A stretch of 64,000 bases of DNA from DASTBU01 sp035711845 (GCA_035711845.1 DASTBU010000057.1:1-64000), one strand, 5' to 3'. Counted from the stretch's first letter, positions 1 through 8,630 are shown. Numbers and translations are program-made. The notes: generated by a model not told the origin, from the sequence alone.

Positions 1-1
1 C

Positions 2-556
2 TTCTCGCAGGGGCAACCCAGCGACGCCGTCATGTACATCCAGAAAGGCAGCATCAAGATTTCGGTGCTGTCCCGGACCGGGAAAGAGGCCGTTGTGGCG
101 ATGCTGGGTCCCGGCGATTTTTTCGGCGAAGGTGCGCTCACAGGTCAATCGATTCGGATCGGAACGGCCACCGCTGCGACGCCGACGACCGTACTCGCCA
201 TTGAGAAGGCCGCCATGCTTCAACTCTTGCGCGACGAGCCAACGTTCTCGGAACGGTTCATCACGTACATGCTGGCGAGGAATCTCCGCATCGAAGCCGA
301 CCTCGTCGACCATCTCTTCAACTCCAGCGAAAAGCGGTTGGCGCGGGTACTGTTGCTGCTAGCCCGGTATTGGGATCAGGGCGGACCGGAGCGGCGGATA
401 CCGAAGATCTCCCAGGAAACCCTTGCGGAAATGATCGGGACGACGCGGTCGCGCGTCAACTTCTTCATGAACAAATTCCGAGATCTTGGGTTCATCGAGT
501 ACAACGGCGACATCAAGGTCAACACCTCACTGCTGAGTGTCGTCCTCCACGACTAG
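2..556 (+). CDS. Crp/Fnr-family transcriptional regulator, 5' end cut off by the window
   Basis: The reading frame is open from the first bases, so the gene starts before the window; the ATG at 32 is internal, because codons 2-31 encode the usual FSQG/D lead of a cyclic-nucleotide-binding fold. The visible part has the end of the beta-barrel sensor (MYIQKGSIKISV, GPGDFFGEGAL), the long dimerisation helix, and a C-terminal Crp-type helix-turn-helix (ETLAEMIGTTRSRVNFFM). It should bind DNA as a dimer in the cytoplasm. No Cys cluster for an Fe-S Fnr sensor is visible in the part shown. The ligand and targets are unknown. The stop lies inside the end of a possible small gene on the other strand. 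Confidence 0.9.
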   Translation, partial: FSQGQPSDAVMYIQKGSIKISVLSRTGKEAVVAMLGPGDFFGEGALTGQSIRIGTATAATPTTVLAIEKAAMLQLLRDEPTFSERFITYMLARNLRIEADLVDHLFNSSEKRLARVLLLLARYWDQGGPERRIPKISQETLAEMIGTTRSRVNFFMNKFRDLGFIEYNGDIKVNTSLLSVVLHD

Positions 557-776
557 CCGATGTCCCGTCCGAGGGCGCTTCGGAGTGCCCGGCCCATTGG
601 CGAATCACCCTACGCAACTCATCCGCCTGCTCTTGCAGTTGCCGCATCCGCTTCCCCTCAACGGCGAGATCGCGACAGAGTTCCGCGATCTGGCCTTCGA
701 CAACATTCGGCAATTCGGCGGGTCGAGGCCGTCCGTGTCTACGTGACGCGGGGCCTACCACTGCGGACTTCGGCAT
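519..776 (-). CDS. possible small coiled-coil protein (85 aa)
   Basis: This is a weak candidate. The ATG at 776 is preceded by a good ribosome binding site (AGGAAAGAGGGG). The protein begins with a basic stretch (RRHGRPRPAELP) and continues as a helix of alternating charged and hydrophobic residues (EGQIAELCRDLAVEGKRMRQ), ending in a polar tail. It overlaps the 3' end of the Crp gene by 38 nt in the opposite direction, which argues against it. No family is recognised. Confidence 0.35.
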   Translation of the reverse strand: MPKSAVVGPASRRHGRPRPAELPNVVEGQIAELCRDLAVEGKRMRQLQEQADELRRVIRQWAGHSEAPSDGTSASRGGRHSAVRC

Positions 777-1010
777 AGCATCCCCTCTTTCCTGACTATC
801 CTGACAGGCGGGAATGCCGGTGTATGTACTCTTTGGGACGGGACGCTCGATTCGTGCGCTTTTCGGCGTGGGTAGCGCACGCCGCGGATGTCCGACCGGC
901 TGAGACACCTGATGACATCGGTCTGCAGACGCAACCCGACTGGCGATAGGTACGCCCGCAAGACAACGCGTTAAGCTCAAGGAAATCGCCGTAGTCGTCG
1001 TCCGACATTA

Positions 1011-1228
1011 GGTGGTCTTACACAATTTTCGATTGGGCTCTCCGCAGCCCCCGGCCAAACCGTTGAATCCAAAAAAGATTGAGGAGCGACGTCGGAATGG
1101 ATCCACGTGTGCGATACTCTGTTTCGGACCGCGCGCAAGTCGTTGATTCTAAAGCGGAGAGATGCTGGAGCGGTCGATCAGGCACGCTTGGAAATTGATT
1201 CCGGCGACTCTCACCGAGCCACTCCGAA
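1011..1228 (+). pseudogene. decayed tRNA-Ser copy with its upstream region
   Basis: The stretch is collinear with the upstream region and gene of the intact tRNA-Ser at 4961. Shared blocks in the same order are GGTCTTACACAATT, a GATACT/GATAAT -10-like block, TTGATTCTAAAG, GGAGAGATG and CACGCTTGGAAA. The distance from GGTCTTACAC to GGAGAGATG is 142 nt here and 144 nt there. The tRNA part starts at 1156 and keeps the GGA anticodon loop, but the 3' half of the anticodon stem and the 3' acceptor arm are ruined, so it cannot fold as a tRNA. Identity over the upstream part is only moderate, so the duplication is old. Confidence 0.6.
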
Positions 1229-1586
1229 ACACATCTTCGCGCATTCAATTCAACGACTTGCCGCCGTGAAATGCTCCTCGATGTGAAGCGGTAAACGTCG
1301 GTATTCGTCAGCGGTTTCGACCACACCTTACACAGTTTCTACACAGTTCCTGATTGCACTTTCGCGCCGTATGACGCGGTGTTCGCCGGTACACTCGCAG
1401 GTGAATCCGTTGCTACTGCGAGGGCGACGATAAGTCGACTGGCGTCCTACCCAGGCCTGCATGGCCTAGAGGCAACTGACTGTCTCAACCGAGTCGCGGC
1501 CTGCCTCGTGGATGGCGGCGGAAGGATGCTCAAGCACTAGCGGCTGCCTGAACGACCTCCCCGAGACTACCGTCGCACCCACGGCT
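1229..1586. other. intergenic stretch, no gene recognised
   Basis: About 360 bases lie between the tRNA remnant and the promoter of the PadR gene. No reading frame with a credible start and codon use was found, and no hairpin followed by a T-run. Confidence 0.4.
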
Positions 1587-1634
1587 TTGAGAACGATCCC
1601 TTTTGCGGGGTATATTGTGGCAGTCCCACATATG
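1587..1634 (+). promoter_or_regulatory. promoter and imperfect palindrome of the PadR-permease operon
   Basis: There is a -35 TTGAGA at 1587, an 18-nt spacer and a -10 TATATT at 1611. The -10 starts an imperfect inverted repeat (ATATTGTGG-CAGT-CCCACATAT) that runs to the ATG at 1632. An operator over the -10 and start codon fits autorepression by the PadR protein encoded here; this is inference. Confidence 0.5.
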
Positions 1635-1976
1635 AGTATCCCACGTCGAGACGGCGAGTTGAAAAAGGGCTCCGCAGAGTTCCTCATTCTGTCGCTCGTT
1701 GAAAACCGCGCGCTGCACGGGTACGACATCGCGCGGTTGATCGACGTGCGCTCAAAGGGCGCCCTGACCTTCTACGCCGCGTCGCTCTATCCCCTGCTCT
1801 ATCGACTCGAGCGGCGCGGCTGGATCACCGGACGATGGCTGGAACAGGCCGGCGCTCGACGTCGGCGGACGTACCGGATCACCGCGGCCGGCCGCCGCGT
1901 CCTCGCGGCAGATCGAACCACGTGGGACGCGTTCGTCCGTGCCGTGAACCTCGTGACGGGGACCGACCATGCCTGA
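1632..1976 (+). CDS. PadR-family transcriptional repressor
   Basis: The 114-aa protein has the PadR winged-helix pattern: an opening helix (GSAEFLILSLVENRALHGYDIARLI), an SLYPLLYRLERRGWI recognition segment and a wing (RRRTYRITAAGRRVL). The family represses neighbouring membrane-protein genes and is released by ligands or stress. The start at 1632 is chosen because the homology begins there; an in-frame ATG 120 nt upstream would add non-conserved residues. Its stop overlaps the permease start by 8 nt, so the two are translationally coupled. The ASLYPLLYRL segment has A where EGSLYPAL is usual. Confidence 0.9.
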   Translation: MSIPRRDGELKKGSAEFLILSLVENRALHGYDIARLIDVRSKGALTFYAASLYPLLYRLERRGWITGRWLEQAGARRRRTYRITAAGRRVLAADRTTWDAFVRAVNLVTGTDHA

Positions 1977-4713
1977 CTGGAGTAGTGAGATTCGTCGACG
2001 GCTCTCGGCGGTGCGACTGCCCCCCGAGCGGGAAGCCGCGATCGTCGATGAGGTTGCCCAGCACCTCGAGGACCGTTATCAGACCCTGCTGGGCTCAGGC
2101 CAGCCGGCCGCCGAAGCCGAGCGGCGCGCGTGGCGAGAGCTCGAAGGGAACGACGTCCTCGGTCACCTGCTTTCGGCAAACGAACCACCTCAACGGCCGA
2201 GCCTCGCCGGTCTCGAAGTCGCCCCTCGAGGCCGTCTGCTCCGAGGCCTCTGGCACGACGTTCGGTATGCAGTGCGGAACCTGCGCAAGCGCTCGATGCT
2301 GTCGGCCACCATCATCGTCACCCTCGCCATCAGTCTGGGCCCCACCGCGGCGGTGATCGGCATGGCGGACGCGCTCTTCTTCAGGCCGCTGCCGGTCGTC
2401 GCAGCTCAGGACCGCCTGCTTCACTACGCATTCGGCACGCCGATGCGCGACGGGCTCATTCCGCACGCCATCTCGTACGCCAACCTCGCGGAAATCCGGG
2501 ACGGCGCGACAACTGTCGTCGGGATCGCGGGGCAGACATCGATCCCGTATGGGCTGGCGCTGGAGGGTGTCGCGCCTCGTCTCACCCTCGGCACGGCGAT
2601 CACTGCCAACTACTTCGACGTGCTCGGCGTGCGCATGATCGCCGGACGAACGTTCCGCTCCGAGGAAGACTCGGCGCCGGGCGGCGATCCGGTGATGGTG
2701 CTCAACGACGGACTTGCGCGAGCACTCTTTGGCGAACCCGATGCCGCCGTCGGACAGTCCGTCCTGGTCAACAGCGTGCCCTTCACCGTCATCGGCGTCA
2801 CGCCAGCCGATTTTCTCGGGACGAACGCGTCCCGACCGTCGGAATTCTGGATTCCGGGGATGAGCTACCGACGCGCGAACAACGTCGAGCCATCTCGCTG
2901 GGTGTACGGCCCCAACGAAGGGCCCTTCTACAACTACATCGTTCGGATGGCCGCCGGTGCGAGTCTCGCCCAGACCACCGCCGAGCTGACGGCTCGGACG
3001 CGTGCGCTTGTGGAGCGGGATCTGGGCTCGCAGAACCGCTTGACCATCGTGCCGATCCTGCAGCCGGGACTGGCCGCTCCCGCCTCGCTCCAAGCGGTCG
3101 CGCTGCACGCGATGCAACTCATCGGGGCCGTCGCCGGACTGCTTGTCCTGCTAGGAATGACCAATGTCGCGAACCTGCTGATCTTCACCGGGCTGGCATC
3201 GGGACGCGACGTGGCGGTTCGGAAAGCTCTCGGCGCGAGCGCGGGCAGGCTGCTCCAGCTCCGCCTGGTCGAGAGCATTCTGTTGACCCTTCTCGGCGCT
3301 CTTACCGGCGTCGGCGTCGCAGCCGGCCTTGGCCGGCTCTTCTCCGATTTCGCGCTGCCGGGCATCGGCAGAATCGAGGTCGCGATCGACTGGCGCGTCG
3401 TTCTCGCGGTCGCCTGTCTGGCGGTCGTCGCGGGCACGTGTGCGGGCGTTGCGCCGGCACTGCTGGCCGTTCGCGAGTCCGTCACCGGCGCGCTCGGGCG
3501 AGGGATTCGCACTGGGCCGCCGCGCGCCGGCCGGCTCCGGCACGCCTTGGCGGGCGTACAGGTGGCTCTTTCACTGACGTTGCTGGTCGGCGCCCTGCTC
3601 TTCCTCATGACGCTCCGCCACCTCCGCTCGGTGGATCTCGGGTTCGATCCGACCGGCGTGACGCTGGTGACGCTCAACGTCCGTGGCTATGGCTACACGG
3701 ATGCTCGAGCCGTCGAATACTTGAAGCAGGTTGCCGACATGGTTCGCCGACAACCGGGGATCCAAGCGGCCGGTCTCGCGTTCAGTCCTCCACTGTTCGG
3801 CGGGGGCTTGACGGACGGGATGTACCTGCCTGACCAGGATCCGAGCCAGGCGACGAACGTCGAAAGGAACGGCGTTTCGCCTGACTACTTCAAGGCGGTT
3901 CGCCTGCCGATCGTCCGCGGTCGCGTTTTCACCGAGGCCGAGACATCTGGCAACGCGGAGACGGACCGCAGGCCAGTGGTCGTCACTGAAGCGTTGGCGC
4001 GACGCCTGTTCGGATCAGACGAGGCGATCGGACGCGAGCTCCTGACGCAGGCCGGCCCGGGCAAGGCAGTCGCGTTCTATGTGGTCGGGATCGCCCGCGA
4101 CTCCCATTTCAGGGGCATCGAGCGTCCGCCCGACGCGCTGCTCTATGAACCGATCGCCACGTTCCCGATAGTCCAGAACGCCTACCTTGTCGTGCGGTCG
4201 ACGCTCGGGTCGAGAGATGCGTTTCAAGTCGCGGCTGAAGCCGCGCGCCGATTCGATCCAACGATTCCGCTCGGGCCCGAGACGACCTTCGCGGCGCGCA
4301 TCGACCGGCAGCTCGGTCAGCAGCGACTCTTCGCCTGGATGCTCGGTCTGCTGGGGACGATTGGCTTCGTGCTCGCGGCGGTGGGACTGCACGGCCTGAT
4401 CGGACAGACCGTTGTCGAGCGGCGTCGCGAGTTCGGCATTCGCCTGGCGATCGGCGCCGCCCCGACGGGCATCGTGAAGCTCGTCTTGCGCCGGGCCGCG
4501 CTCGTCCTGAGCGTGGGCCTGGCCGCTGGCCTGGCGCTCGCGTGGTCCAGCGGACGCCTCGTCGAGAGTCAGCTGTTTGGGATCACGAGCCGAGATCCGA
4601 TGCCGTACGGCGTCGCTGCCCTGCTGATGATCGCGGTCGTCATTCTCGCCAGCATTTCCCCAGCCGTCGCCGCGACCCGCGTCGATCCGATCGAAGTGCT
4701 CAGGAGTGAATAG
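1969..4713 (+). CDS. ADOP-type ABC transporter permease (MacB/FtsX-like)
   Basis: The 914-aa membrane protein is built like other acidobacterial duplicated permeases. A cytosolic prefix domain at about residues 1-80 (EREAAIVDEVAQHLEDRYQ) is followed by a first TM helix near 105, a large extracytoplasmic MacB-like domain, three TM helices around 380-500, then a second TM/periplasmic/TM unit that ends in ATRVDPIEVLRSE. No ATPase domain is present, so any ATP-binding partner must be encoded elsewhere. The usual GIGANTAIFSVV signature of the first helix is degenerate here (ISLGPTAAVIGMADALFFRPLP). Substrate unknown. It is coupled to the PadR gene upstream. Confidence 0.9.
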   Translation: MPDWSSEIRRRLSAVRLPPEREAAIVDEVAQHLEDRYQTLLGSGQPAAEAERRAWRELEGNDVLGHLLSANEPPQRPSLAGLEVAPRGRLLRGLWHDVRYAVRNLRKRSMLSATIIVTLAISLGPTAAVIGMADALFFRPLPVVAAQDRLLHYAFGTPMRDGLIPHAISYANLAEIRDGATTVVGIAGQTSIPYGLALEGVAPRLTLGTAITANYFDVLGVRMIAGRTFRSEEDSAPGGDPVMVLNDGLARALFGEPDAAVGQSVLVNSVPFTVIGVTPADFLGTNASRPSEFWIPGMSYRRANNVEPSRWVYGPNEGPFYNYIVRMAAGASLAQTTAELTARTRALVERDLGSQNRLTIVPILQPGLAAPASLQAVALHAMQLIGAVAGLLVLLGMTNVANLLIFTGLASGRDVAVRKALGASAGRLLQLRLVESILLTLLGALTGVGVAAGLGRLFSDFALPGIGRIEVAIDWRVVLAVACLAVVAGTCAGVAPALLAVRESVTGALGRGIRTGPPRAGRLRHALAGVQVALSLTLLVGALLFLMTLRHLRSVDLGFDPTGVTLVTLNVRGYGYTDARAVEYLKQVADMVRRQPGIQAAGLAFSPPLFGGGLTDGMYLPDQDPSQATNVERNGVSPDYFKAVRLPIVRGRVFTEAETSGNAETDRRPVVVTEALARRLFGSDEAIGRELLTQAGPGKAVAFYVVGIARDSHFRGIERPPDALLYEPIATFPIVQNAYLVVRSTLGSRDAFQVAAEAARRFDPTIPLGPETTFAARIDRQLGQQRLFAWMLGLLGTIGFVLAAVGLHGLIGQTVVERRREFGIRLAIGAAPTGIVKLVLRRAALVLSVGLAAGLALAWSSGRLVESQLFGITSRDPMPYGVAALLMIAVVILASISPAVAATRVDPIEVLRSE

Positions 4714-4960
4714 CGGCCTGCTCAGCCAGTGTTCTCGAACTACTGCGGGCCGGCCGTTTGCACGACGTCGGCGCTCAAACGCCTGAAAGCCCGTAACTGT
4801 TCGGCGCGCACTTGGAGGTCTTACACAATTCCGACGACGATGCCTTCACGCAAGTCTGTAAACCGCTGAATACAAATCCCATCATGGAAAACTAGGAACT
4901 CAGAGCCGACGTGCGATAATCTAAGTGCCTGACCGCTCGTAAGTTTTTGATTCTAAAGAC

Positions 4961-5050
4961 GGAGAGATGTCCGAGTGGTTGAAGGAGCACGCTTGGAAAG
5001 CGTGTGTAGGGGAAACTCTACCGTGGGTTCGAATCCCACTCTCTCCGCCA
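4961..5050 (+). tRNA. tRNA-Ser(GGA)
   Basis: The 7-bp acceptor stem GGAGAGA/TCTCTCC closes the molecule, followed by discriminator G and an encoded CCA. The anticodon stem CACGC/GCGTG encloses loop TTGGAAA with anticodon GGA, which reads UCC/UCU serine codons. The long variable arm (TAGGGGAAACTCTA) is diagnostic of a class II tRNA, and the T-loop is GTTCGAATC. A GATAAT at 4915 is a possible -10. The upstream 144 nt are shared with the decayed copy at 1011. Confidence 0.97.
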
Positions 5051-5330
5051 TCCGCCTCCGCTCGCGGTGAATTTCAGGCGAGGTACGGGCGGGATGCGCT
5101 CCGGACTGGTCTCGCCGAAGCTCGAAGGGCGAAGGTGGACCCACTCTCTCCGCCCACCGGCGCCAAACGCTCGCTGCGACCTTGGCCACCGTAGCGCCAT
5201 GCGCGGAGGTGCTCGCGGCTACGGCTGGCGGGCCGCGTCAGGCGAGCTCACGCGAAGGTTGTCCGCCGTGGCGCGGAGCGCGGAGGTGGACTCCTACCAG
5301 GGTCGAAAATCGGCCCAGACAGCCCGCCAT
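5051..5330. repeat. degenerate repeat region behind the tRNA, including a copy of the tRNA 3' end
   Basis: Positions 5140-5154 repeat the last 15 bases of the tRNA before its terminal A (CCCACTCTCTCCGCC, also at 5035-5049). Around it lie degenerate repeats of the kind GTCCGCC...GGTGGAC, for example at 5269-5292, and related GCGCGGAGG blocks. No gene is present. The short tRNA-end duplication resembles an attachment-site scar, but no integrase lies nearby. Confidence 0.45.
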
Positions 5331-5503
5331 GATTTTCCCTTCATTTTCAACGCTTACCTGGTATGCAACGCTCGGCGTGTAATGACGTTTCTAAGCTGGT
5401 CCTTGTAAGCACTGCAATGATGTATAAATCACGCCAAACATCTTCTTTCTACCGTGATTCCCATTCGGTTTTCGTCTCCACTATCGCCAGAAGGCCAACT
5501 GCT
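5331..5503. other. AT-rich intergenic patch, no gene recognised
   Basis: This patch is about 44% GC by eye in a window of about 65%. It has no convincing reading frame. It lies directly behind the broken permease gene on the other strand. Confidence 0.4.
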
Positions 5504-6202
5504 TCAACCTTTCAGGTCAAGGTGGCGTGTCGAGCCGTGAAGATCATCCGCGCATGATCTCCGCCGCTTACCAGTCGGCGTGACGCGCACGCCGCCTCCT
5601 CTTTTGTGCGGCAGCAAATCGAGCCGCGTCTGCGCGCGACGGTCGTAGATCGTGCGACTCGTGCTGAGCAACGCATCCATGAGCGCTGTGACCCACGTTT
5701 GCACCCCCCGCCCTTCGAGACGTCGCTCGCCGCCGCCGCGGTAGGCCGCGATGGCAGTGAAGAGGCGGCCGTGCTCCTTGACCACTTGATACTCCGGAAT
5801 GGTGACATCACCACCCGTGTGCTGCTGGACCAGCCGTACCAGCCGTTCGGGATCGGCGAAGGGAACTGTTCGCAGAAGGACCGCGTTGACGACGCTGAAC
5901 ATCGTCGTGTTCACGGCAATCCCGAGTGCCACAGACAAAATCGCTGTCGGCGAAAAGCCTGGACTCCTCTTCAGCACTCGAAACGCATAGCGACTGTCCT
6001 GTGACAGTCGCTCCAACGCTTGCCATCGCCAGACGGCACGCGTGTCTTCCTTGGCCAGGGCGACGTTGCCAAACTGCAGCATGGCGTGTCGGTGCGCTTC
6101 ACCTGGCGACATTCCACGATCGATGTTGTCTTGCGTCTCCCGCTCAATGTGATCGCGGATGTCGTCGTCCAGACTGTCCAACGCCCGCCTGCCCCATTTC
6201 AT
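5504..6202 (-). pseudogene. truncated ADOP-type permease
   Basis: The start at 6202 has a good ribosome binding site (AGGAGTG, 6 nt away). Residues 1-174 are a clear permease N-terminus: prefix domain (DDIRDHIERETQDNIDRGMS), first TM helix with GIAVNTTMFSVVNAVLLRTVPF, and the TIPEYQVVKEH start of the MacB-like domain up to WVTAL near 5681. The next 58 codons are unrelated to the family, and the remaining 600 or more residues are missing. A large deletion is the simplest reading. The PadR gene 5 nt upstream is also broken. Confidence 0.8.
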
Positions 6203-6207
6203 GAACG

Positions 6208-6560
6208 TCACTCCTGGGCTGCGGGGCGAAGGATGCGACCGACGGCCGCGGCCAGCGCGTCCCACTTGCTCGTTTCGCGCTCAAGTTGTTTCCGGCCCTT
6301 CGCGGTGAGTCGATAGAACTTCGCGCGCCGATTGTTCTCGGACATGCCCTCGTCGAAGGCAATCCAGCCCCGCTTGATCAGCCGATGAAGCGCTGGGTAG
6401 AGGGATCCCTGCTCGATCAGCAGCACGTCATCCGACCCACGCGCGATCGCCTTGGCGATCGCGTGGCCGTGTGCCGGCCCCACCGCAGCGTGCGAAGCAT
6501 CAGCAGATCCAGCGTGCCCTGCAGGAGCTCGAGCCGGCCGTGGCTTCGCTTGGTAGACAT
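6208..6560 (-). pseudogene. PadR-family repressor with a single-base frameshift
   Basis: Translation from the ATG at 6560 gives a normal PadR opening (MSTKRSHGRLELLQGTLDLL, then MLRTLRWG). After a run of four G (plus-strand CCCC at 6478-6481) the protein continues only in another frame (PAHGHAIAKAIARGSDDVLL...EQGSLYPALHRLIKRGWIAF) to the stop at 6208. One lost base in the run explains this. Read through, the protein would be a normal PadR. It precedes the truncated permease, so the whole cassette is decaying together. A sequencing error in the run cannot be excluded. Confidence 0.75.
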
Positions 6561-6561
6561 T

Positions 6562-6600
6562 CTAGGTGGCGAGGATGGCCCCGCTCGCCTAGCATGTCAA
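6562..6600 (-). promoter_or_regulatory. promoter and palindrome of the broken PadR-permease operon
   Basis: On the reverse strand a TTGACA (6600-6595) overlaps the stop codon of the upstream hydrolase gene. It is followed by CTAGGCGAG and, nearer the ATG, CTCGCCACCTAG, an inverted repeat at 6562-6592 with a 2-nt asymmetry. The left arm keeps the GAC-N3-CTAGGC phase of the operator at 41200. Confidence 0.5.
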
Positions 6601-7742
6601 GGTGGAGTTGAGGGCCGCCGACTGGGGACGTGATAAAGGCGTGTTGAGGGAGCAGCGGCTGAAGCCTGCGCAGCTGTTCCCCCCGCGATGCGATTCACGA
6701 TCGCCCCGAGGAGGTCGGTCGCCGACGGAGGACTCGAATTCGACAGCGCCACGACCGTGTACGGTCCGGCCGGCTCGAATCTGAACTCCGCGTTGACGCC
6801 CGGCGCGCCTCCGCCGTTGCCAATGAATCGGCGGGTGCCGGCCATCTGCTCGCGCAGCGAGAATCCCCACTTCGGATCCTCTGCGAACGTGCCGTTGAGC
6901 ACATATTGCGTCATCTTCGGACCGAGCAGACGACCGGAACGCAGCGCACGCGCGAATCGGAAGAGATCGGCGGCGGTCGAGTACCCGCCGCCGGCAGGAT
7001 TCCCTGGGCGAGGACCCGCCTGCGGCGCGGCCATTCCCGGCCCTCCCGCACGGCCTGTCCCCTCCGAGACCACCGGTACGGCGATGTTGTCCATGCGATC
7101 GCCGCCGCGAAAGAACCCGCTCGCGGTCATTCCGGCGCGCGTGTAGATGCGTTCGTTCACGTACTGGGCGTAGCTCTTGCCCGAGACGACCTCGATCACG
7201 CGACCGAGCACGACATATCCGCCATTGCTGTAGATCTGTCGGGTACCCGGCTCGAAAGCCAAGGGCTCGTTCCCGACGATTCTCGTCATCGCGGCGACGT
7301 CCACATCGCCGAAGTCGGCGCGCATGAACTGCGCGACGCCGCTGCGGTGGGTCAGCAGCTGCCGGATGGTGATCCGGCCGGCTGCGGCCTTGTCCGGATA
7401 GTCCGGCAGGTGCTTGACCAGTGTGTCGTGCAGCCCGAGCCGTCCCTCCTCGATGAGCTGGGCGATGCCAACGGCTGTGAAGGTCTTGTTGATCGACCCA
7501 AGATTGAACCGGGTGTCGCGCGTGTTCAATCGGCCGCTGGCCGGATCGGCGGGGCCGAATGCCATCTCCGTCTCGATCACGTCGTCCAATCCAATCAGCG
7601 CCACCCCGTTAAACCCGGTGGCCCGGCCGGTGAGCCATTCGTTCCACTCTGTTCGACGAACCTGGGCGCCGGCCAAGGTCAGTGCGGTCAGCGACCCGGC
7701 CACCAGACACCACCCCGTCATCACCAGCGTTCTGAATCTCAC
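6597..7742 (-). CDS. periplasmic serine hydrolase of the beta-lactamase/penicillin-binding (class C, AmpC-like) family
   Basis: The 381-aa protein has an N-terminal signal peptide (residues 1-26). The active-site SxxK tetrad is S83-I-N-K86 and the YxN motif is Y171-S-N173, as in esterases, D-aminopeptidases and class C-like hydrolases. The third motif, usually HxG, reads GNGGGAPG, so resistance activity is unlikely. The start is taken as the GTG at 7742, which has AGGAG 8 nt upstream; an ATG 30 nt earlier lacks one. It is divergent from the GntR gene, which probably controls it. The substrate is not predictable. Confidence 0.85.
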   Translation of the reverse strand: MRFRTLVMTGWCLVAGSLTALTLAGAQVRRTEWNEWLTGRATGFNGVALIGLDDVIETEMAFGPADPASGRLNTRDTRFNLGSINKTFTAVGIAQLIEEGRLGLHDTLVKHLPDYPDKAAAGRITIRQLLTHRSGVAQFMRADFGDVDVAAMTRIVGNEPLAFEPGTRQIYSNGGYVVLGRVIEVVSGKSYAQYVNERIYTRAGMTASGFFRGGDRMDNIAVPVVSEGTGRAGGPGMAAPQAGPRPGNPAGGGYSTAADLFRFARALRSGRLLGPKMTQYVLNGTFAEDPKWGFSLREQMAGTRRFIGNGGGAPGVNAEFRFEPAGPYTVVALSNSSPPSATDLLGAIVNRIAGGTAAQASAAAPSTRLYHVPSRRPSTPP

Positions 7743-7783
7743 GTGTGCAACTCCTGTCTGACCCTTTCGCAATGCTCAAAGTC

Positions 7784-7806
7784 ATTGTATACATTATTGT
7801 GTACCT
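7784..7806. promoter_or_regulatory. likely GntR operator between divergent genes
   Basis: The sequence TTGTATACATTATTGTGTAC holds two TTGTRTAC half-sites close together, the kind of AT-rich TGTATAC site bound by FadR/VanR-subfamily GntR proteins. It lies between the hydrolase start and the GntR start. Confidence 0.45.
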
Positions 7807-7871
7807 CTTGACAGGCGGCCCTCGCGATTTAACACTCTTTACATCCTCCGACGGTAGCCAGACGTGCCAGA

Positions 7872-8630
7872 ATGTTGGTCATGCGCATCGCCACCCGTGA
7901 ACCCGCATCCTCACAGCCGCTCGATGTGTACGAACGTCTGCGCTCTCTTATCGTCACCGGCCGCATAGCGCCGGGGGCGCGGCTCATCGAAACGGAAATG
8001 GCCGACCAGATGGCCGTGAGCCGGACGCCGGTGCGCGAAGCCATCCGGCGGCTCGCCCATGACGGGCTCGCCCAGGCTGTCAGGATTGGGCCGAAGACGC
8101 AGATGGCCGTTGCCCCGGCCACGGTGGCCGACCTGGTTGATCTGTTTGCGATCATCGGAGCGCTCGAAGGGATCGGCGGTCGTGGCGTTCAACGGCTTAC
8201 GGCAGCCGAACGTCGCACGCTCGCCGCCGAGCTCACAGCTCTGAACGATCGATTCCGCAGACTCGCCGCGAATCGACTGAAGGCGTCGGACCAATTCTTC
8301 GAGAGCCACGACGCCTTTCATGCGAGGTTCGTTGAGCGATGCGCCAGCGATCGTCTGCGGCGGCTGGTGGCAGCGGTGCGACCGCAGGTGAAACGCTACG
8401 AACTGCTGTATGCAACCGCCGTCGGCACGGACTTCAGCGCGAGTGTCCGCGAACATCGGAGCATCATCGCCGCCATCAGAAACGGAACTCCCGGCCAGGT
8501 CGAGCGCGCGGTCAGGCGGAACTGGTCCAACAGTGCGGTTCGACTTTCGGCCGGGCTGAACGCTGCGCCACTCGGATCGCTGGGCAGTTATCGGGAGGCT
8601 CGGGCGTCTGGTGAGAATCCGACCAAGTGA
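7872..8630 (+). CDS. GntR-family regulator, FCD (FadR) subfamily
   Basis: The 252-aa protein has an N-terminal winged helix at about residues 17-80 (DVYERLRSLIVTGRIAPGAR, then AVSRTPVREAIRRLAHDGL) and an all-helical FCD ligand domain with its metal-binding pattern (DLFAIIGALEG...SHDAFHARFVERC...EHRSIIAAI). This subfamily responds to small organic acids and usually represses an adjacent catabolic or transport gene. The divergent neighbour is the serine hydrolase. An alternative start nine bases downstream would change only three residues. Confidence 0.9.
   Translation: MLVMRIATREPASSQPLDVYERLRSLIVTGRIAPGARLIETEMADQMAVSRTPVREAIRRLAHDGLAQAVRIGPKTQMAVAPATVADLVDLFAIIGALEGIGGRGVQRLTAAERRTLAAELTALNDRFRRLAANRLKASDQFFESHDAFHARFVERCASDRLRRLVAAVRPQVKRYELLYATAVGTDFSASVREHRSIIAAIRNGTPGQVERAVRRNWSNSAVRLSAGLNAAPLGSLGSYREARASGENPTK

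Noticed and set aside
796..1008. 70-codon reverse frame starting MSDDDYGDF
   Set aside because: No ribosome binding site, odd composition after the first residues, and no recognisable motif.
5018..5200. Small reverse frame ending in REWDSNPR
   Set aside because: It is the antisense translation of the tRNA-Ser gene, a well-known spurious protein.
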